Assembly: GCF_018837975.1 (NCBI RefSeq)
Contig: NZ_JAGSOY010000015.1
Location: 1 to 64,000, forward strand
Source of the DNA: Zooshikella harenae
GTDB taxonomy: Bacteria > Pseudomonadota > Gammaproteobacteria > Pseudomonadales > Zooshikellaceae
Length of the DNA: 64,000 bases
Reading direction: 5' to 3'
Shown: positions 28,343-37,966 of the stretch, in pieces
How the letters are laid out: the number at the start of each line of letters is the position of its first letter
How positions within the stretch are numbered: position 1 is the stretch's first letter
The notes under the pieces: generated by a model
What the model was told of the DNA's origin: nothing
What the model saw: the letters and a program-made list of their open reading frames with translations, nothing else
The model's database searches: none
Translations under genes and position numbers: made by a program

Positions 28343-31300
28343 ATGAAGTCGACAGAAGCAGCAACAGTATTGCCCAACACCAATACACTACAAAAGACGG
28401 AGGAGGATTGGCAGCCTCTTACCCGAGCACAGGCTGGGATTTGGTATGCCCAACAACGGTTTCCGCAAAGTGTTGTATACAATACTGGGGAGTACCTTGA
28501 TATTCGAGGGCAATTGAATCTGGACTTTTTTCAGCAGGCGATCAAGCAAGCTGTGATGGAAGCCGATTCGCTTCATTGTCGATTTCAGTTAGTTGATGGT
28601 GAACTGCAACAAGAGATTGATCCTTGTCGACCGATTGAGGTGGCGATTATTGATTGTAGCTGTGCTGCAGATCCTGTGGCTGATGCGTTACAGTGGATGC
28701 AAAATGATGTATCAAGGCCCATGGATTTACAGCAAGGACCGTTGGTTCGCCAGGCTATTATCAAGGTATTTCCAGATCGCAATTTTTGGTATCAAGGCAT
28801 CCACCATATTGCTATAGACGGTTATGGTTTTTCGCTTTTGATTGCCCGTGTTGCGGAAATCTACCGTGCCTTAGTTACCTCATCTGCTGTTAAACCTTGC
28901 ACGTTTCAGCCGCTTTCTACATTGTTAAAGGAAGATCAGGATTACTGGCAGTCGGCAAAGTGCCAGCAGGATAAACACTACTGGTTACAACAGTTTGCGA
29001 CCTTGCCAGAGCCAAGCTCGCTGAGTGTACGTCGTTATTCCGCAGCTGCACAGTCTCAAGCACTTCGCCAGCAGGTCACCCTGAACGATGAGCTAGTCAC
29101 ACACTTAAAAGCGATCAGCCAGCAAGCTGATATAAATTGGCAGTTTATGTTTTACGCTGCAGTGGCCGGTTTTCAGCAGCGTATGACGCATACCGAAGAG
29201 TTAGTACTTGGTGTGCCGATGATGGGGCGTTTTGGCTCAGTGAGTTTAAGAACCCCCACGATGCAGGTAAATGTTATCCCTTTACGCATCTCATTAACGG
29301 CTGAAACCTCACTTAGTGAGCTGATGAACACAGTGGCTAAACAGTTTATGGGGGCAAGTCGTCATCAACGCTATCGATTTGAAGCGATTCAGCATGATCT
29401 TGGTTTAATTCAACAGGGACGCCCACTGTTTAATACATTAGTTAATGTGTTGCCTTTTGATGGGGATAGTGACTTTTTAGGCGATGCAGCGACACTACAT
29501 AACCTGGCAGCGGGTCCTGTAGATGATTTATCGATCTATTTATTTGTCCGGGATGGACACTTTCAGCTGGTCTTAGAAGGCAATCCTAGTTGTTACAGTG
29601 ACGCTGACCTGGCATTGCTTTTGAGGCGATTTCAGCGATTTCTGCAAAATTGGTGTCGAGCTGATCTTTCTCAGCCATTGGCCAGCCTGGGTATGCTGTT
29701 ACCAGGGGAGTTTGATCTACTGATTAATGGCTTTAACCAGACAGCACATAAGGTTCCAGAAACAACACTAACCACCTTGTTACAGGCACAGGCAAGTGCT
29801 TCGCCAAGTAATACGGCTGTCGTCTTTGAAAATCAAACGCTGAGCTACCAAGCACTGTCGGTACGAGCTAATCAACTGGCCCATTATCTTATCCAACAAG
29901 GGGTAGGGCCAGGTAAGTTTGTGGGGCTAGCGATTCCCAGGAGTCTGGAGCTGATTGTGGCCCAACAAGCCATCATCCGGGCAGGGGGTGCTTATTTACC
30001 AATAGACCCAGATTACCCTGCTGATCGTATCAGCTATATGCAGGACCATGCACAGCCTGTGTTAATCCTGACCTGTCAATTGCTTGCTGGACTATTTGGT
30101 TTTCCTTGTATTTATGTTGATGATTTATTGCATGAGGGGGTAAACAATCCCTGGCGTTCACTTCCAAGTCACTGGCCCCTGGTAAGTGAAATGTTACAGC
30201 CATTGCAAGCAACTGATCCCGCCTATGTTATTTATACCTCAGGTTCGACAGGTAAACCTAAAGGTGTAGTCGTTTCACATCGTGCCATTGTTAACCGGTT
30301 GTTATGGATGCAAGGTCAGTATTTGATTGGCTCAGGTACGCAGGTTTTACAGAAAACACCGTCCAGTTTTGATGTCTCGGTATGGGAGTTCTTTTGGCCG
30401 TTAATGACCGGAGCAACCTTAGTCGTCGCATCGCCAGATCTGCACAAAGATCCGCAGGGTTTAGCGTTGCTGATTCAGCAGCAAGCCATTCACGTGATGC
30501 ACTTTGTGCCTTCTATGCTGCAAGCCTTTGTAGACTGTCCTGAAGCACAAAAATGTACGAGTTTGCAAAAGGTCATGTGTAGTGGTGAAGCGTTGCCACA
30601 TGAAGCGATTGCTCAGTTTTACCAATGCTTACCACAAGCAACTTTATATAACCTCTATGGACCAACGGAAGCGGCGGTGGATGTGACCTATTGGGACTGT
30701 CCTCAACAGCAACATTCTTCAGCGGTGCCTATTGGTAAGCCTATCTGGAATACTCGGTTGTATGTTTTAGATCGACAGCTACAACCCACGCCTATTGGCG
30801 TTAAAGGTGAGTTGTATATTGCTGGTCGTAATCTGGCTGAAGGCTACTTGAATCAACGAGAGTTGACGGCTGAGCGCTTTGTACCTGACCCCTTCGTAGA
30901 GAATGGCGAGCGGATGTATCGTACAGGTGATTTAGCGAGCTGGAATCCACAAGGTGAGCTGGAATATTTTGGTCGGATGGATCAACAGGTTAAGTTAAGA
31001 GGATTACGGATTGAATTGGGTGAAATTGAGGCAGTGATGGCTCAACACCCACTGGTGGCTCAGGCTGCTGTTGTAATCAAATATTCACCCAGTAATGAGC
31101 CTATGTTAGTGGGGTATGTTGTGCCAACCTTATCAGTTGAGACTGATCTGGGTGAGCTGATTGCAAGCATTCGTAATCAATTAATCAATCAGGTACCAGA
31201 GTATATGGTACCTCCCATCATTAGCAGCCTTTCGGCACTGCCACTATCACCCAGTGGCAAACTTGATCGCAAGCAGTTACCTGATCCTGAGTTTAGTGTG

Positions 31301-32356
31301 CAGGCACTAAAGGATGCACCTGCATCTTTCAAAGAACAACAACTCGTAACTGTCATGGCTGAGGTATTAGGGGTATCAACGGTTGGACCTCAGGATAACT
31401 TTTTTGCGCTTGGTGGGAACTCACTCTCGGTGGTGAAGTTAATCAATCGTCTACAACAGGTGTTGGGTATTAATATTCCATTGGGCACAGTGTTTGCCAA
31501 GCCTACGGCGAAAGGATTGCTTTCTGCACTGGCTGACAACAAACCACTGAATGATGGTTTGGAAATGCTGTTGCCATTGCGGATGCAAGGCCCGGAACGA
31601 CCATTATTTGCTATTCATCCAGCGGGTGGTTTGTGCTGGTGTTATAGCGGGCTGTTACCCCATCTACCAGCAGATACTCCTATGTATGGGTTACAAGCAC
31701 CGCTATTGTCAGCGACAGAGGGTCATCAGCATGAGCGCTCTTTAGCTGCGATGGCCAGTGATTATCTGAGCATGATTAAAAAAATACAGCCTGAAGGCCC
31801 GTATCAGCTGATAGGCTGGTCTTTTGGTGGCATGCTGGCCCATGAGTTGGCTACTCAGTTACAGCAGCAAGGGAAAGAGGTGGCGCTACTGGCTTTAGTC
31901 GATGCCTATCCCTCAGACCAATGGCGTGATATGCCTGCAGTGGGTGAACAGGAAGCACTGCAAGCGCTGTTACGTATAGCAGGCTATGAGCCAGAAACAG
32001 GATTTCCTGATGACTTAACTCCCACGCAAACCAGAACGCTATTAAAACAGCAGGGTAGTGCGCTGGCGAGTTTATCGGAAACAACCTGGCAGGCTATTAC
32101 CCAGGTAGTGATTGAAAACAGTTATCTGGTACGAAGTTCAAACCACCCTGTTTTTAAAGGCGACATAGTCTTTTTTCAGGCAACAGGACCTCGTCCAGAA
32201 ATTAATGTGGATTACAGTGGCTGGCAACCTTATGTGACAGGACAGCTTTACTGTCATGATATTCCTTGTACCCATGGCATGATGTTGCAGCCACCTATGG
32301 TTGATCTGATAGGGAAGACGCTAAAAAAATGCTTACAGGGGAGTGATGCGGTATGA
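28343..32356 (+). CDS. entF: Enterobactin-type NRPS, C-A-T-TE module
   Basis: 1337 residues in the EntF order. Condensation domain with HHIAIDGYG near 154; adenylation domain with YVIYTSGSTGKPKGVV, FDVSVWEFFWP, MHFVPSM, MCSGEAL and LYGPTEAAVDV; carrier domain with DNFFALGGNS near 1020 (Ser attachment site); thioesterase with GWSFGGM near 1157, an Asp in LVDAYPSD and the final His in THGM. The residues that line the A-domain pocket agree with the known serine code of E. coli EntF (D-V-W-H-F-S-L-V) as far as I can align by eye. The product is therefore expected to be a DHB-Ser oligomer, most simply the cyclic trilactone. Its stop overlaps the next gene by 4 bases. Confidence 0.95.
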   Translation: MKSTEAATVLPNTNTLQKTEEDWQPLTRAQAGIWYAQQRFPQSVVYNTGEYLDIRGQLNLDFFQQAIKQAVMEADSLHCRFQLVDGELQQEIDPCRPIEVAIIDCSCAADPVADALQWMQNDVSRPMDLQQGPLVRQAIIKVFPDRNFWYQGIHHIAIDGYGFSLLIARVAEIYRALVTSSAVKPCTFQPLSTLLKEDQDYWQSAKCQQDKHYWLQQFATLPEPSSLSVRRYSAAAQSQALRQQVTLNDELVTHLKAISQQADINWQFMFYAAVAGFQQRMTHTEELVLGVPMMGRFGSVSLRTPTMQVNVIPLRISLTAETSLSELMNTVAKQFMGASRHQRYRFEAIQHDLGLIQQGRPLFNTLVNVLPFDGDSDFLGDAATLHNLAAGPVDDLSIYLFVRDGHFQLVLEGNPSCYSDADLALLLRRFQRFLQNWCRADLSQPLASLGMLLPGEFDLLINGFNQTAHKVPETTLTTLLQAQASASPSNTAVVFENQTLSYQALSVRANQLAHYLIQQGVGPGKFVGLAIPRSLELIVAQQAIIRAGGAYLPIDPDYPADRISYMQDHAQPVLILTCQLLAGLFGFPCIYVDDLLHEGVNNPWRSLPSHWPLVSEMLQPLQATDPAYVIYTSGSTGKPKGVVVSHRAIVNRLLWMQGQYLIGSGTQVLQKTPSSFDVSVWEFFWPLMTGATLVVASPDLHKDPQGLALLIQQQAIHVMHFVPSMLQAFVDCPEAQKCTSLQKVMCSGEALPHEAIAQFYQCLPQATLYNLYGPTEAAVDVTYWDCPQQQHSSAVPIGKPIWNTRLYVLDRQLQPTPIGVKGELYIAGRNLAEGYLNQRELTAERFVPDPFVENGERMYRTGDLASWNPQGELEYFGRMDQQVKLRGLRIELGEIEAVMAQHPLVAQAAVVIKYSPSNEPMLVGYVVPTLSVETDLGELIASIRNQLINQVPEYMVPPIISSLSALPLSPSGKLDRKQLPDPEFSVQALKDAPASFKEQQLVTVMAEVLGVSTVGPQDNFFALGGNSLSVVKLINRLQQVLGINIPLGTVFAKPTAKGLLSALADNKPLNDGLEMLLPLRMQGPERPLFAIHPAGGLCWCYSGLLPHLPADTPMYGLQAPLLSATEGHQHERSLAAMASDYLSMIKKIQPEGPYQLIGWSFGGMLAHELATQLQQQGKEVALLALVDAYPSDQWRDMPAVGEQEALQALLRIAGYEPETGFPDDLTPTQTRTLLKQQGSALASLSETTWQAITQVVIENSYLVRSSNHPVFKGDIVFFQATGPRPEINVDYSGWQPYVTGQLYCHDIPCTHGMMLQPPMVDLIGKTLKKCLQGSDAV

Positions 32357-33822
32357 GCGTGTTTGACTTACCGATGGCCCACTATCAGGTCGTGGAAAAT
32401 CAGCAGGGGGATTTGGCTATTTGGCCTGTAACCCTAGTGTTACCCCAAGGTTGGCAGGTACGCTTTAGTTCTGATAGCACAGTTGCCTTATCCCAAATAC
32501 CACTCACTGGGGCTTCAAATGATGCCCAAAATGACGCTGGACACATGCTTAGTCTGAAAGGGCAGGATGCTGTTATCAGTCAAGACACTCGAACAACCCA
32601 TAAAGCATGTTGTATGAAGTTTATTGCTGAGCAAGGTTCAAGTGAGAGCAACTCGTCTACAAGAAATGTGGTGCTCAATAACCCTCAGGTGAATCTTTCT
32701 TCTTCTGACAAAAATCTGGAGGTGACCCCGTTGTCATCCCTTCAACCGGCAGCACAGGGTATAACCGCGCTGTTTGATCGTTATGATTTGGTTGGGTTGT
32801 CTGAGATGCACTGGCATTCTGATGTGATTGCTGCGTTTATCGACCTGTTACGTGCAGATGAGCTTGCCGCTATCGTCGATGACATTGTGGTGGAGTTTGG
32901 TAATGCAGCCTATCAGTCTGTGGTTGATGATTATGTGGCAGGCGCGGCAGTAACAGATGCTGAATTAGCACAAGCCTGGCGAAACTCCCTGAACTTTGTG
33001 GTGTGGCAGCCTACAGGTTATCAGCAGCTATTTAAAACGGTACGTCAACTTAACCAGCAGCGACCCAAAAATCAGCAACTTCGTATTGTCCTAGCAGAAC
33101 CAGCGTTTGATTGGAGACAAATTAAACATGCTGATGATTGGCGTGTGCGCCAAACTCAGCGGGATCAGGGTTATTACCAGCGAATTAAGTCTGAAGTGCT
33201 GCAAAAAGGCCGTAAAGGTTTGTTGATTTTTGGCGGTTACCACCTTACGCGACAGCCCGTGGTGCGTCATCGAACTAGACAAGAAGCTGCTGTTAGCGCC
33301 CAGAAAACTAAAGTCTTACTGGGTGAGGAGGATATTTCCACACTGGGCGCGTTATTGGCAGAACACCAACCAGGGCGTAGCTATATGCTGTGGACTACCG
33401 ATATCACACAGTTTGATGCACAAAAACGCTTGCTAGGCACTCTCGAAAATACGGAGAATTCATTCCCTGTATGGCCGCAAGTTATCAGGGCAGAGCAAGG
33501 CTGGTTGGGGGCGATGCCTTTTGCGGCCATCAGCGGTGGGCATCAACAGCAAGCAGTGGCTAACAAGGGACAGGCTCCTCAAGTAAAGCAAATGGTAGAA
33601 GGAGTGCTGTTTCTTTCAGGCTTGCAGCGCGAGGTTAAATTGCCTGATAGCGTTCTGGCTGATAAGGCTTGGCTAAAAACGATGTGGCAGCGTACCGAGC
33701 AGTTACCTAAAGGGTTTCGTCAGCGTTTGCAGTCGTTATTGCCTGAAGCAGCCGTGACTGAAACCTTACAAGATGAAGCCCGTAGTAGAGCCTCAGATAA
33801 GCCCTTAAAAAAATCAAAATGA
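32353..33822 (+). CDS. MbtH-like N-terminus fused to an EreA/ChaN/TIKI-superfamily domain
   Basis: 489 residues, no signal peptide. Residues 1-45 (SVFDLPMAHYQVVENQQGD then LAIWPVTLVLPQGWQV) match the first two thirds of MbtH-like proteins: the S.WP and P.GW signature tryptophans are present, but the usual C-terminal WTDxRP helix is not seen. A polar linker follows (about 46-130). From about 130 to 440 the pattern is that of the TIKI/EreA/ChaN group: VGLSEMHWHSD with Glu151 and His153, DDIVVEFGN with Glu181, and LLIFGGYHL with His297. Known relatives include erythromycin esterases and the ChaN haem-binding lipoprotein. It overlaps entF (ATGA) and the next gene (ATGA). By position the N-terminus should assist the EntF adenylation domain; the second domain could be a siderophore hydrolase, but that is a hypothesis. 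Confidence 0.65.
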   Translation: MSVFDLPMAHYQVVENQQGDLAIWPVTLVLPQGWQVRFSSDSTVALSQIPLTGASNDAQNDAGHMLSLKGQDAVISQDTRTTHKACCMKFIAEQGSSESNSSTRNVVLNNPQVNLSSSDKNLEVTPLSSLQPAAQGITALFDRYDLVGLSEMHWHSDVIAAFIDLLRADELAAIVDDIVVEFGNAAYQSVVDDYVAGAAVTDAELAQAWRNSLNFVVWQPTGYQQLFKTVRQLNQQRPKNQQLRIVLAEPAFDWRQIKHADDWRVRQTQRDQGYYQRIKSEVLQKGRKGLLIFGGYHLTRQPVVRHRTRQEAAVSAQKTKVLLGEEDISTLGALLAEHQPGRSYMLWTTDITQFDAQKRLLGTLENTENSFPVWPQVIRAEQGWLGAMPFAAISGGHQQQAVANKGQAPQVKQMVEGVLFLSGLQREVKLPDSVLADKAWLKTMWQRTEQLPKGFRQRLQSLLPEAAVTETLQDEARSRASDKPLKKSK

Positions 33823-34913
33823 ACCTGATGATGAGAGATGTGATGCAAGGGGTATGTTTTCAACAAAGCGATAAATCAATGGGGGGGAGTCGTAGAGGCA
33901 ACCCATTGCCAACCGTCTTCCATACAGTAATAACACTGTGCTGGCTTTTCATTGGATTGGTCTTGGCAGGTTGCCAACAAGAAGAGTCAGCATCATCTAC
34001 GGTGACCCAATCAAGCTCACAACAAACAGCTGAACATCAACCTAGTAATGAACAGATATGGTACACATTCACGGATGTCACAGGTTATGAGGTGACATTA
34101 GCAGATGCGCCTCAGCGGCTGGTGGTACTCAGTGAGATGGACCTGGATATGCTACTGGCATTGGGCATCAGTCCTGTTGGTACCACCGCGGGCCGTGGTC
34201 AACCAGGAATCCCACGTTATTTGGCTGACAATGAACAGCTACACGATATCCGTATGGTTGGACGCTTAGGTCAACCCAGTTTGGATATGTTGGTTGAGCT
34301 GCAGCCTGATCTTATTTTAGTGGGGGGATTAAATAACCCTCAGCTATTAAAACAATTAAGAAAAGTCGCGCCTACTGCCGTGAGTTATCAATCTACGGAA
34401 GACTGGCAGACAGCATTACAGCGTGTAGCTGGATGGCTAAAAAAAGAGTCTTCTGCAGAGCAGTTTATTCAGTACTACCAACAGCAGGTGCAGTCTATAC
34501 GGCAGCAACTAGGGGATCAGCAACAGGCAACGGTCAGTGTTGTACGTTGGAATCCCCAAGGACCAGGTTATATGTTGCAGGATGCCTTTGTCAGTCAGGT
34601 ATTGGCTGATCTTCAATTACAGCGCCCTGAGGCACAACATCAGCCTGGACCAGGGCATTCACCACCACTGAGCTTGGAAGCGCTGTCATTAATCGATGGC
34701 GACTGGCTTTTTGTCGGCACACTGACAGTATCTGGAAAAGCGGTACATGCTCTGCAAGCGATGCAGCAAATGCCTGTTTATCAGTCATTAAAGGCAGTAC
34801 GAAATAAGCAAGTAGTCAATGTGGACGGTTCACTATGGACCAGTGTGGGGGGACCATTAGCGGCACTGGCTGTACTCAAAGATGTGGCGGATAGTATGAC
34901 AGCAGGGTCATAA
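33819..34913 (+). CDS. Ferric-siderophore binding lipoprotein (FepB-like)
   Basis: 364 residues. A hydrophobic segment and lipobox LVLAGC near residues 49-54 mark an exported lipoprotein; the preceding leader is long, so one of the several downstream Met codons may be the true start. The mature part has the helical-backbone fold of class III binding proteins: VTLADAPQRLVVLSEMDLDMLLALG, GRLGQPSLDMLVELQPDLILVGG, and near the C-terminus VDGSLWTSVGGPLAALAVL. It should pass ferri-catecholate to the FepDGC transporter encoded next. Start overlaps the preceding stop by 4 bases. Confidence 0.88.
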   Translation: MNLMMRDVMQGVCFQQSDKSMGGSRRGNPLPTVFHTVITLCWLFIGLVLAGCQQEESASSTVTQSSSQQTAEHQPSNEQIWYTFTDVTGYEVTLADAPQRLVVLSEMDLDMLLALGISPVGTTAGRGQPGIPRYLADNEQLHDIRMVGRLGQPSLDMLVELQPDLILVGGLNNPQLLKQLRKVAPTAVSYQSTEDWQTALQRVAGWLKKESSAEQFIQYYQQQVQSIRQQLGDQQQATVSVVRWNPQGPGYMLQDAFVSQVLADLQLQRPEAQHQPGPGHSPPLSLEALSLIDGDWLFVGTLTVSGKAVHALQAMQQMPVYQSLKAVRNKQVVNVDGSLWTSVGGPLAALAVLKDVADSMTAGS

Positions 34914-34923
34914 GGGTTCATCC

Positions 34924-36075
34924 ATGTCCACAGAAAAAGTAGTTGATTGCTCTCTGATGACACAGCGCTCAGGTTTCAGGCGCTGTTTTTTAGTAATGAA
35001 GTATCGTCTGGGTTTATCTAGACAAGGCCATCGCGCATGGGTAAACCGGCTGCTGTTGGTTTTTGTGTTAAATCTGTTGCTTGCCATTGCTTCCATGTTA
35101 GTGGGGGCAGGCTATATCAGTGTGCAGGATAGCATGGCATTGCTTTGGTCATGGGTGACAGCCCTTGGCAATGAACAGTCTCTGGTGAATGTTTCACCGA
35201 CAGTCAGTGTGGTGATGGAGACGATTCGTTGGCCGCGAACACTGGCAGCTATGCTGGCTGGGGGTAGTTTAGGTTTAGCAGGTGCACTGATGCAGCGTAT
35301 TACCCGCAACCCCATTGCCGAGCCAGGGCTACTAGGAATTAACGCAGGTGCTGCGCTGGGGGTGGTGGCGGCAATTGTCTTCTTTTCGGCAGAAGCCGGA
35401 CTGTCCTATATGGTGGGTGCTTTAGTGGGGGCGCTAGCCGGTAATATGGTGATTGTAATTGCCAGCCATCGCGTTCAGACATCATTATCGCCATTACGTT
35501 TGGTGTTAGTGGGAATTGCGGTTAATGCCACAGGGCAAGGGCTGACAGCCATGCTGCTACTCACAAAGCAAACTGTCTTTGATCAATTTCGTTTTTGGAT
35601 TTTAGGCTCATTAGCGGGTATTGATTTGGCGCGGGTACTGGCCGTTTTACCCTTTACCGTCATAGGCATGACGGTAGCATTGTTATTGGTAAGACCTCTG
35701 GCTGCTTTGCAACTGGGGGATGTTAGTGCGATGGCATTAGGTCATCACCCAAGTCGGATTCGACTGGGGTTATCAGTGGTCATCGCTTTGTTAGCTGGGA
35801 GTGCAGTGGCATTGACGGGTCCCATTGCTTTTTTAGGGCTATTAGCCCCCTTTTTAGCACGGTTGTTGGTGCGAGAATCTACCCAGGGCTTGCTGTTAAT
35901 GGCCTTTGGCTTAGGCAGTGCCTTATTGCTGGCTATGGATATTCTTGGTCGTTGGGTCATGCAGCCTTTTGAAACACCGGTTGGCAGCATGTTGGTTGCA
36001 GTGGGTGCGCCATTATTGATCTGGTTGGTACGCAGTCAACGATTACAGCCCATGGGATCAGGAGGGGGTCGTTAA
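34924..36075 (+). CDS. fepD: Ferric-siderophore ABC permease, FepD-like
   Basis: 383 residues, FecCD family, about 9-10 membrane segments after a basic N-terminal tail of about 45 residues. Family blocks: RWPRTLAAMLAGGSLGLAGALMQRITRNPIAEPGLLGINAGAALG, VLVGIAVNA, FWILGSLAG, ALGHHPSRIRLGL, LTGPIAFLGLLAPFLARLLV and ETPVGSMLVAVGAP. It forms a heterodimeric channel with the next permease. It lies 10 bp after the binding-protein gene, and the last base of its stop codon is the first base of the next ATG. Confidence 0.92.
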   Translation: MSTEKVVDCSLMTQRSGFRRCFLVMKYRLGLSRQGHRAWVNRLLLVFVLNLLLAIASMLVGAGYISVQDSMALLWSWVTALGNEQSLVNVSPTVSVVMETIRWPRTLAAMLAGGSLGLAGALMQRITRNPIAEPGLLGINAGAALGVVAAIVFFSAEAGLSYMVGALVGALAGNMVIVIASHRVQTSLSPLRLVLVGIAVNATGQGLTAMLLLTKQTVFDQFRFWILGSLAGIDLARVLAVLPFTVIGMTVALLLVRPLAALQLGDVSAMALGHHPSRIRLGLSVVIALLAGSAVALTGPIAFLGLLAPFLARLLVRESTQGLLLMAFGLGSALLLAMDILGRWVMQPFETPVGSMLVAVGAPLLIWLVRSQRLQPMGSGGGR

Positions 36076-37169
36076 TGACTCAGCCAGATAACGCGCTCAC
36101 GCATGATACAAGCAACTCCTATTATCCAAGGCTTAAAAGAGCAGGTTATGGGTATTTTCAATTAGCGCAATGGTCCGTTATTTTCTCTAAGCGAGCGCTG
36201 TATCTTTACCTGCTACTATGGCTGGTACTGTTGATTGCAGGGGTATTTACCTTGACGCAGGGGTCAGTCACGATCAGCTTCCATGACTTTTGGCTACTGT
36301 GTCAGGGGCAGGGACAATCTGCTCAGCAGTTATTAATGTGGGAAATACGCTGGCCCAGATTATTAGCTGGTGTGGTAACCGGGGTTGCGTTGGCGGCTGC
36401 GGGTACTTTATTGCAGCAAGTCACCCAAAATTGGTTGTCCTCTCCAGAAGTATTGGGTGTTAATGAGGGAGCCACATTTTTGCTGTTACTGGGGTTACTG
36501 TTAAGTCCTGTAAATATGCTGGGGCCTTGGTGGTTGGCACCCTTAGGTGCGGTACTGGTAGGCGTTATATTGGCATTTTTGGCAGGTGGTATCGGTGGAC
36601 GTGGTTATCAGATATTGCTCGTTGGCGTTGCTTTAGCCTACTTTACTCGAGCTATGAATGACCTGCTGATTTCAAGAGCTACAGCACAGCATGCCAGTGC
36701 AGTGCATAGCTGGACCTTAGGTAATTTAGCGAATAGTGATTACACCGAACTGATGCCCGCCAGTCTGCTGCTGATGATTTGTCTCGTGAGTGCGATAGGT
36801 GTGGTTTGGCATTTGCGCTTATTTAAGCTGATGGAGTCTCATGTACAGTCTTTGGGTATTGCCGTCCGTAAAGTACAGTTTGCGGCTTTGGCCCTTGCAT
36901 TAGTCATGGCTGGTCTAGGGGTTGGTATTGGTGGGCCAATTAGTTTTGTGGCTATTGCGGCACCCATTTTGGTCGCTCGGTGGTTGCCACCTCAGGTATT
37001 GGGGTTAGGCAATAGTTGCATGTTGGGCGCCACGCTGGTGATTGTGGCTGATACCATAGGGCGTGTGGTGCTGGCTCCAAATGAGATCCCTGTTGGGGTG
37101 ATTACCAGCTTATTAGGCGGACCTTTTTTGCTATGGGTTTTATTGCAGGAGAAGGAAGTAAAACACTAA
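36075..37169 (+). CDS. fepG: Ferric-siderophore ABC permease, FepG-like
   Basis: 364 residues, FecCD family. Motifs parallel those of FepD: RWPRLLAGVVTGVALAAAGTLLQQVTQNWLSSPEVLGVNEGA, ILLVGVALAYF, SWTLGNLANSDY, GIAVRKVQF, GLGVGIGGPISFVAIAAPILV and the closing IPVGVITSLLGGPFLLWVLL. About ten membrane segments follow a polar N-terminal tail. The last base of its stop is shared with the ATG of the ATPase gene, so translation is probably coupled along the operon. Confidence 0.92.
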   Translation: MTQPDNALTHDTSNSYYPRLKRAGYGYFQLAQWSVIFSKRALYLYLLLWLVLLIAGVFTLTQGSVTISFHDFWLLCQGQGQSAQQLLMWEIRWPRLLAGVVTGVALAAAGTLLQQVTQNWLSSPEVLGVNEGATFLLLLGLLLSPVNMLGPWWLAPLGAVLVGVILAFLAGGIGGRGYQILLVGVALAYFTRAMNDLLISRATAQHASAVHSWTLGNLANSDYTELMPASLLLMICLVSAIGVVWHLRLFKLMESHVQSLGIAVRKVQFAALALALVMAGLGVGIGGPISFVAIAAPILVARWLPPQVLGLGNSCMLGATLVIVADTIGRVVLAPNEIPVGVITSLLGGPFLLWVLLQEKEVKH

Positions 37170-37966
37170 TGGCCGTTGCGATTAAAGTAGAGCAGTTACA
37201 GGTTAACTACGGTAGCTACCTTGCCGTAGATAATGTTGAGCTTCAGCTTAAGGTGGGGGAAGTGACTGTCATTGTTGGACCCAATGGCTGTGGAAAATCA
37301 ACATTATTACAAAGTATGGCGCGACTACATCGTCCTTTTCAGGGGCAGATATGGGTCAATGAACAGGATATTTGGCAGCTTCGCCCTGCACAAGTAGCAA
37401 AACAGTTGGCTTTATTACCGCAGTCGCCTGAAGCACCTGGTGAGATGTCCGTTTTAACATTGATTCAGTTTGGGCGTCATCCTCACCAAGGTTTATTTCG
37501 GCAGTGGTCTGCTGATGATGAGCAAGCCGTGCAGGAGGCTATGGCAAAAACCGGCGTGTCAAACTTGGCTAATCGCTCATTACAGGCTTTGTCAGGAGGG
37601 CAACGTCAGCGCTGCTGGCTGGCAATGGTTTTAGCACAGCAAACACCTGTTGTGTTGCTGGATGAGCCAACGAGCATGCTAGATCCTGGTCATCAGCTAG
37701 AGGTACTGCAACTGGTCAGGACTTTGGCTCGTCAGGGTAAAGCGATGGTGCTGGTGCTACATGACCTGATTGCGGCGGCCCGTTTTGCGGATAACCTGGT
37801 GGCAATGCGCAACGGAAAGGTCGTGGCCAGTGGTGCTCCCAGGGAAATATTAACCTCAGCGTTAGTCAGGCAGTTATACGATATTGAAGCTGATATCCTG
37901 ATGTCGCCAGAGGATGATGTCCCTGTTGTTGTTGCTAAATCGCTTGCAACCAAAGAGGTGGCTTAA
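37169..37966 (+). CDS. fepC: Ferric-siderophore ABC ATPase, FepC-like
   Basis: 265 residues from the ATG at 37169 (MAVAIKVEQLQVNYG), chosen over the in-frame codon at 37133 because it has GGAGAAGG upstream and forms the TAATG overlap seen elsewhere in this operon. Walker A GPNGCGKSTLL, Q-loop LLPQSPE, signature LSGGQRQRCWLAM, Walker B VVLLDEPTSMLD and the switch His in LVLHDLIAA are all intact. It powers the FepDG permease. Its stop overlaps the entD start. Confidence 0.94.
   Translation: MAVAIKVEQLQVNYGSYLAVDNVELQLKVGEVTVIVGPNGCGKSTLLQSMARLHRPFQGQIWVNEQDIWQLRPAQVAKQLALLPQSPEAPGEMSVLTLIQFGRHPHQGLFRQWSADDEQAVQEAMAKTGVSNLANRSLQALSGGQRQRCWLAMVLAQQTPVVLLDEPTSMLDPGHQLEVLQLVRTLARQGKAMVLVLHDLIAAARFADNLVAMRNGKVVASGAPREILTSALVRQLYDIEADILMSPEDDVPVVVAKSLATKEVA

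Noticed and set aside
32353-33822. Simple ChaN haem-uptake lipoprotein
   Set aside because: There is no signal peptide or lipobox, and the first 45 residues look like MbtH; the ChaN resemblance covers only the later domain.
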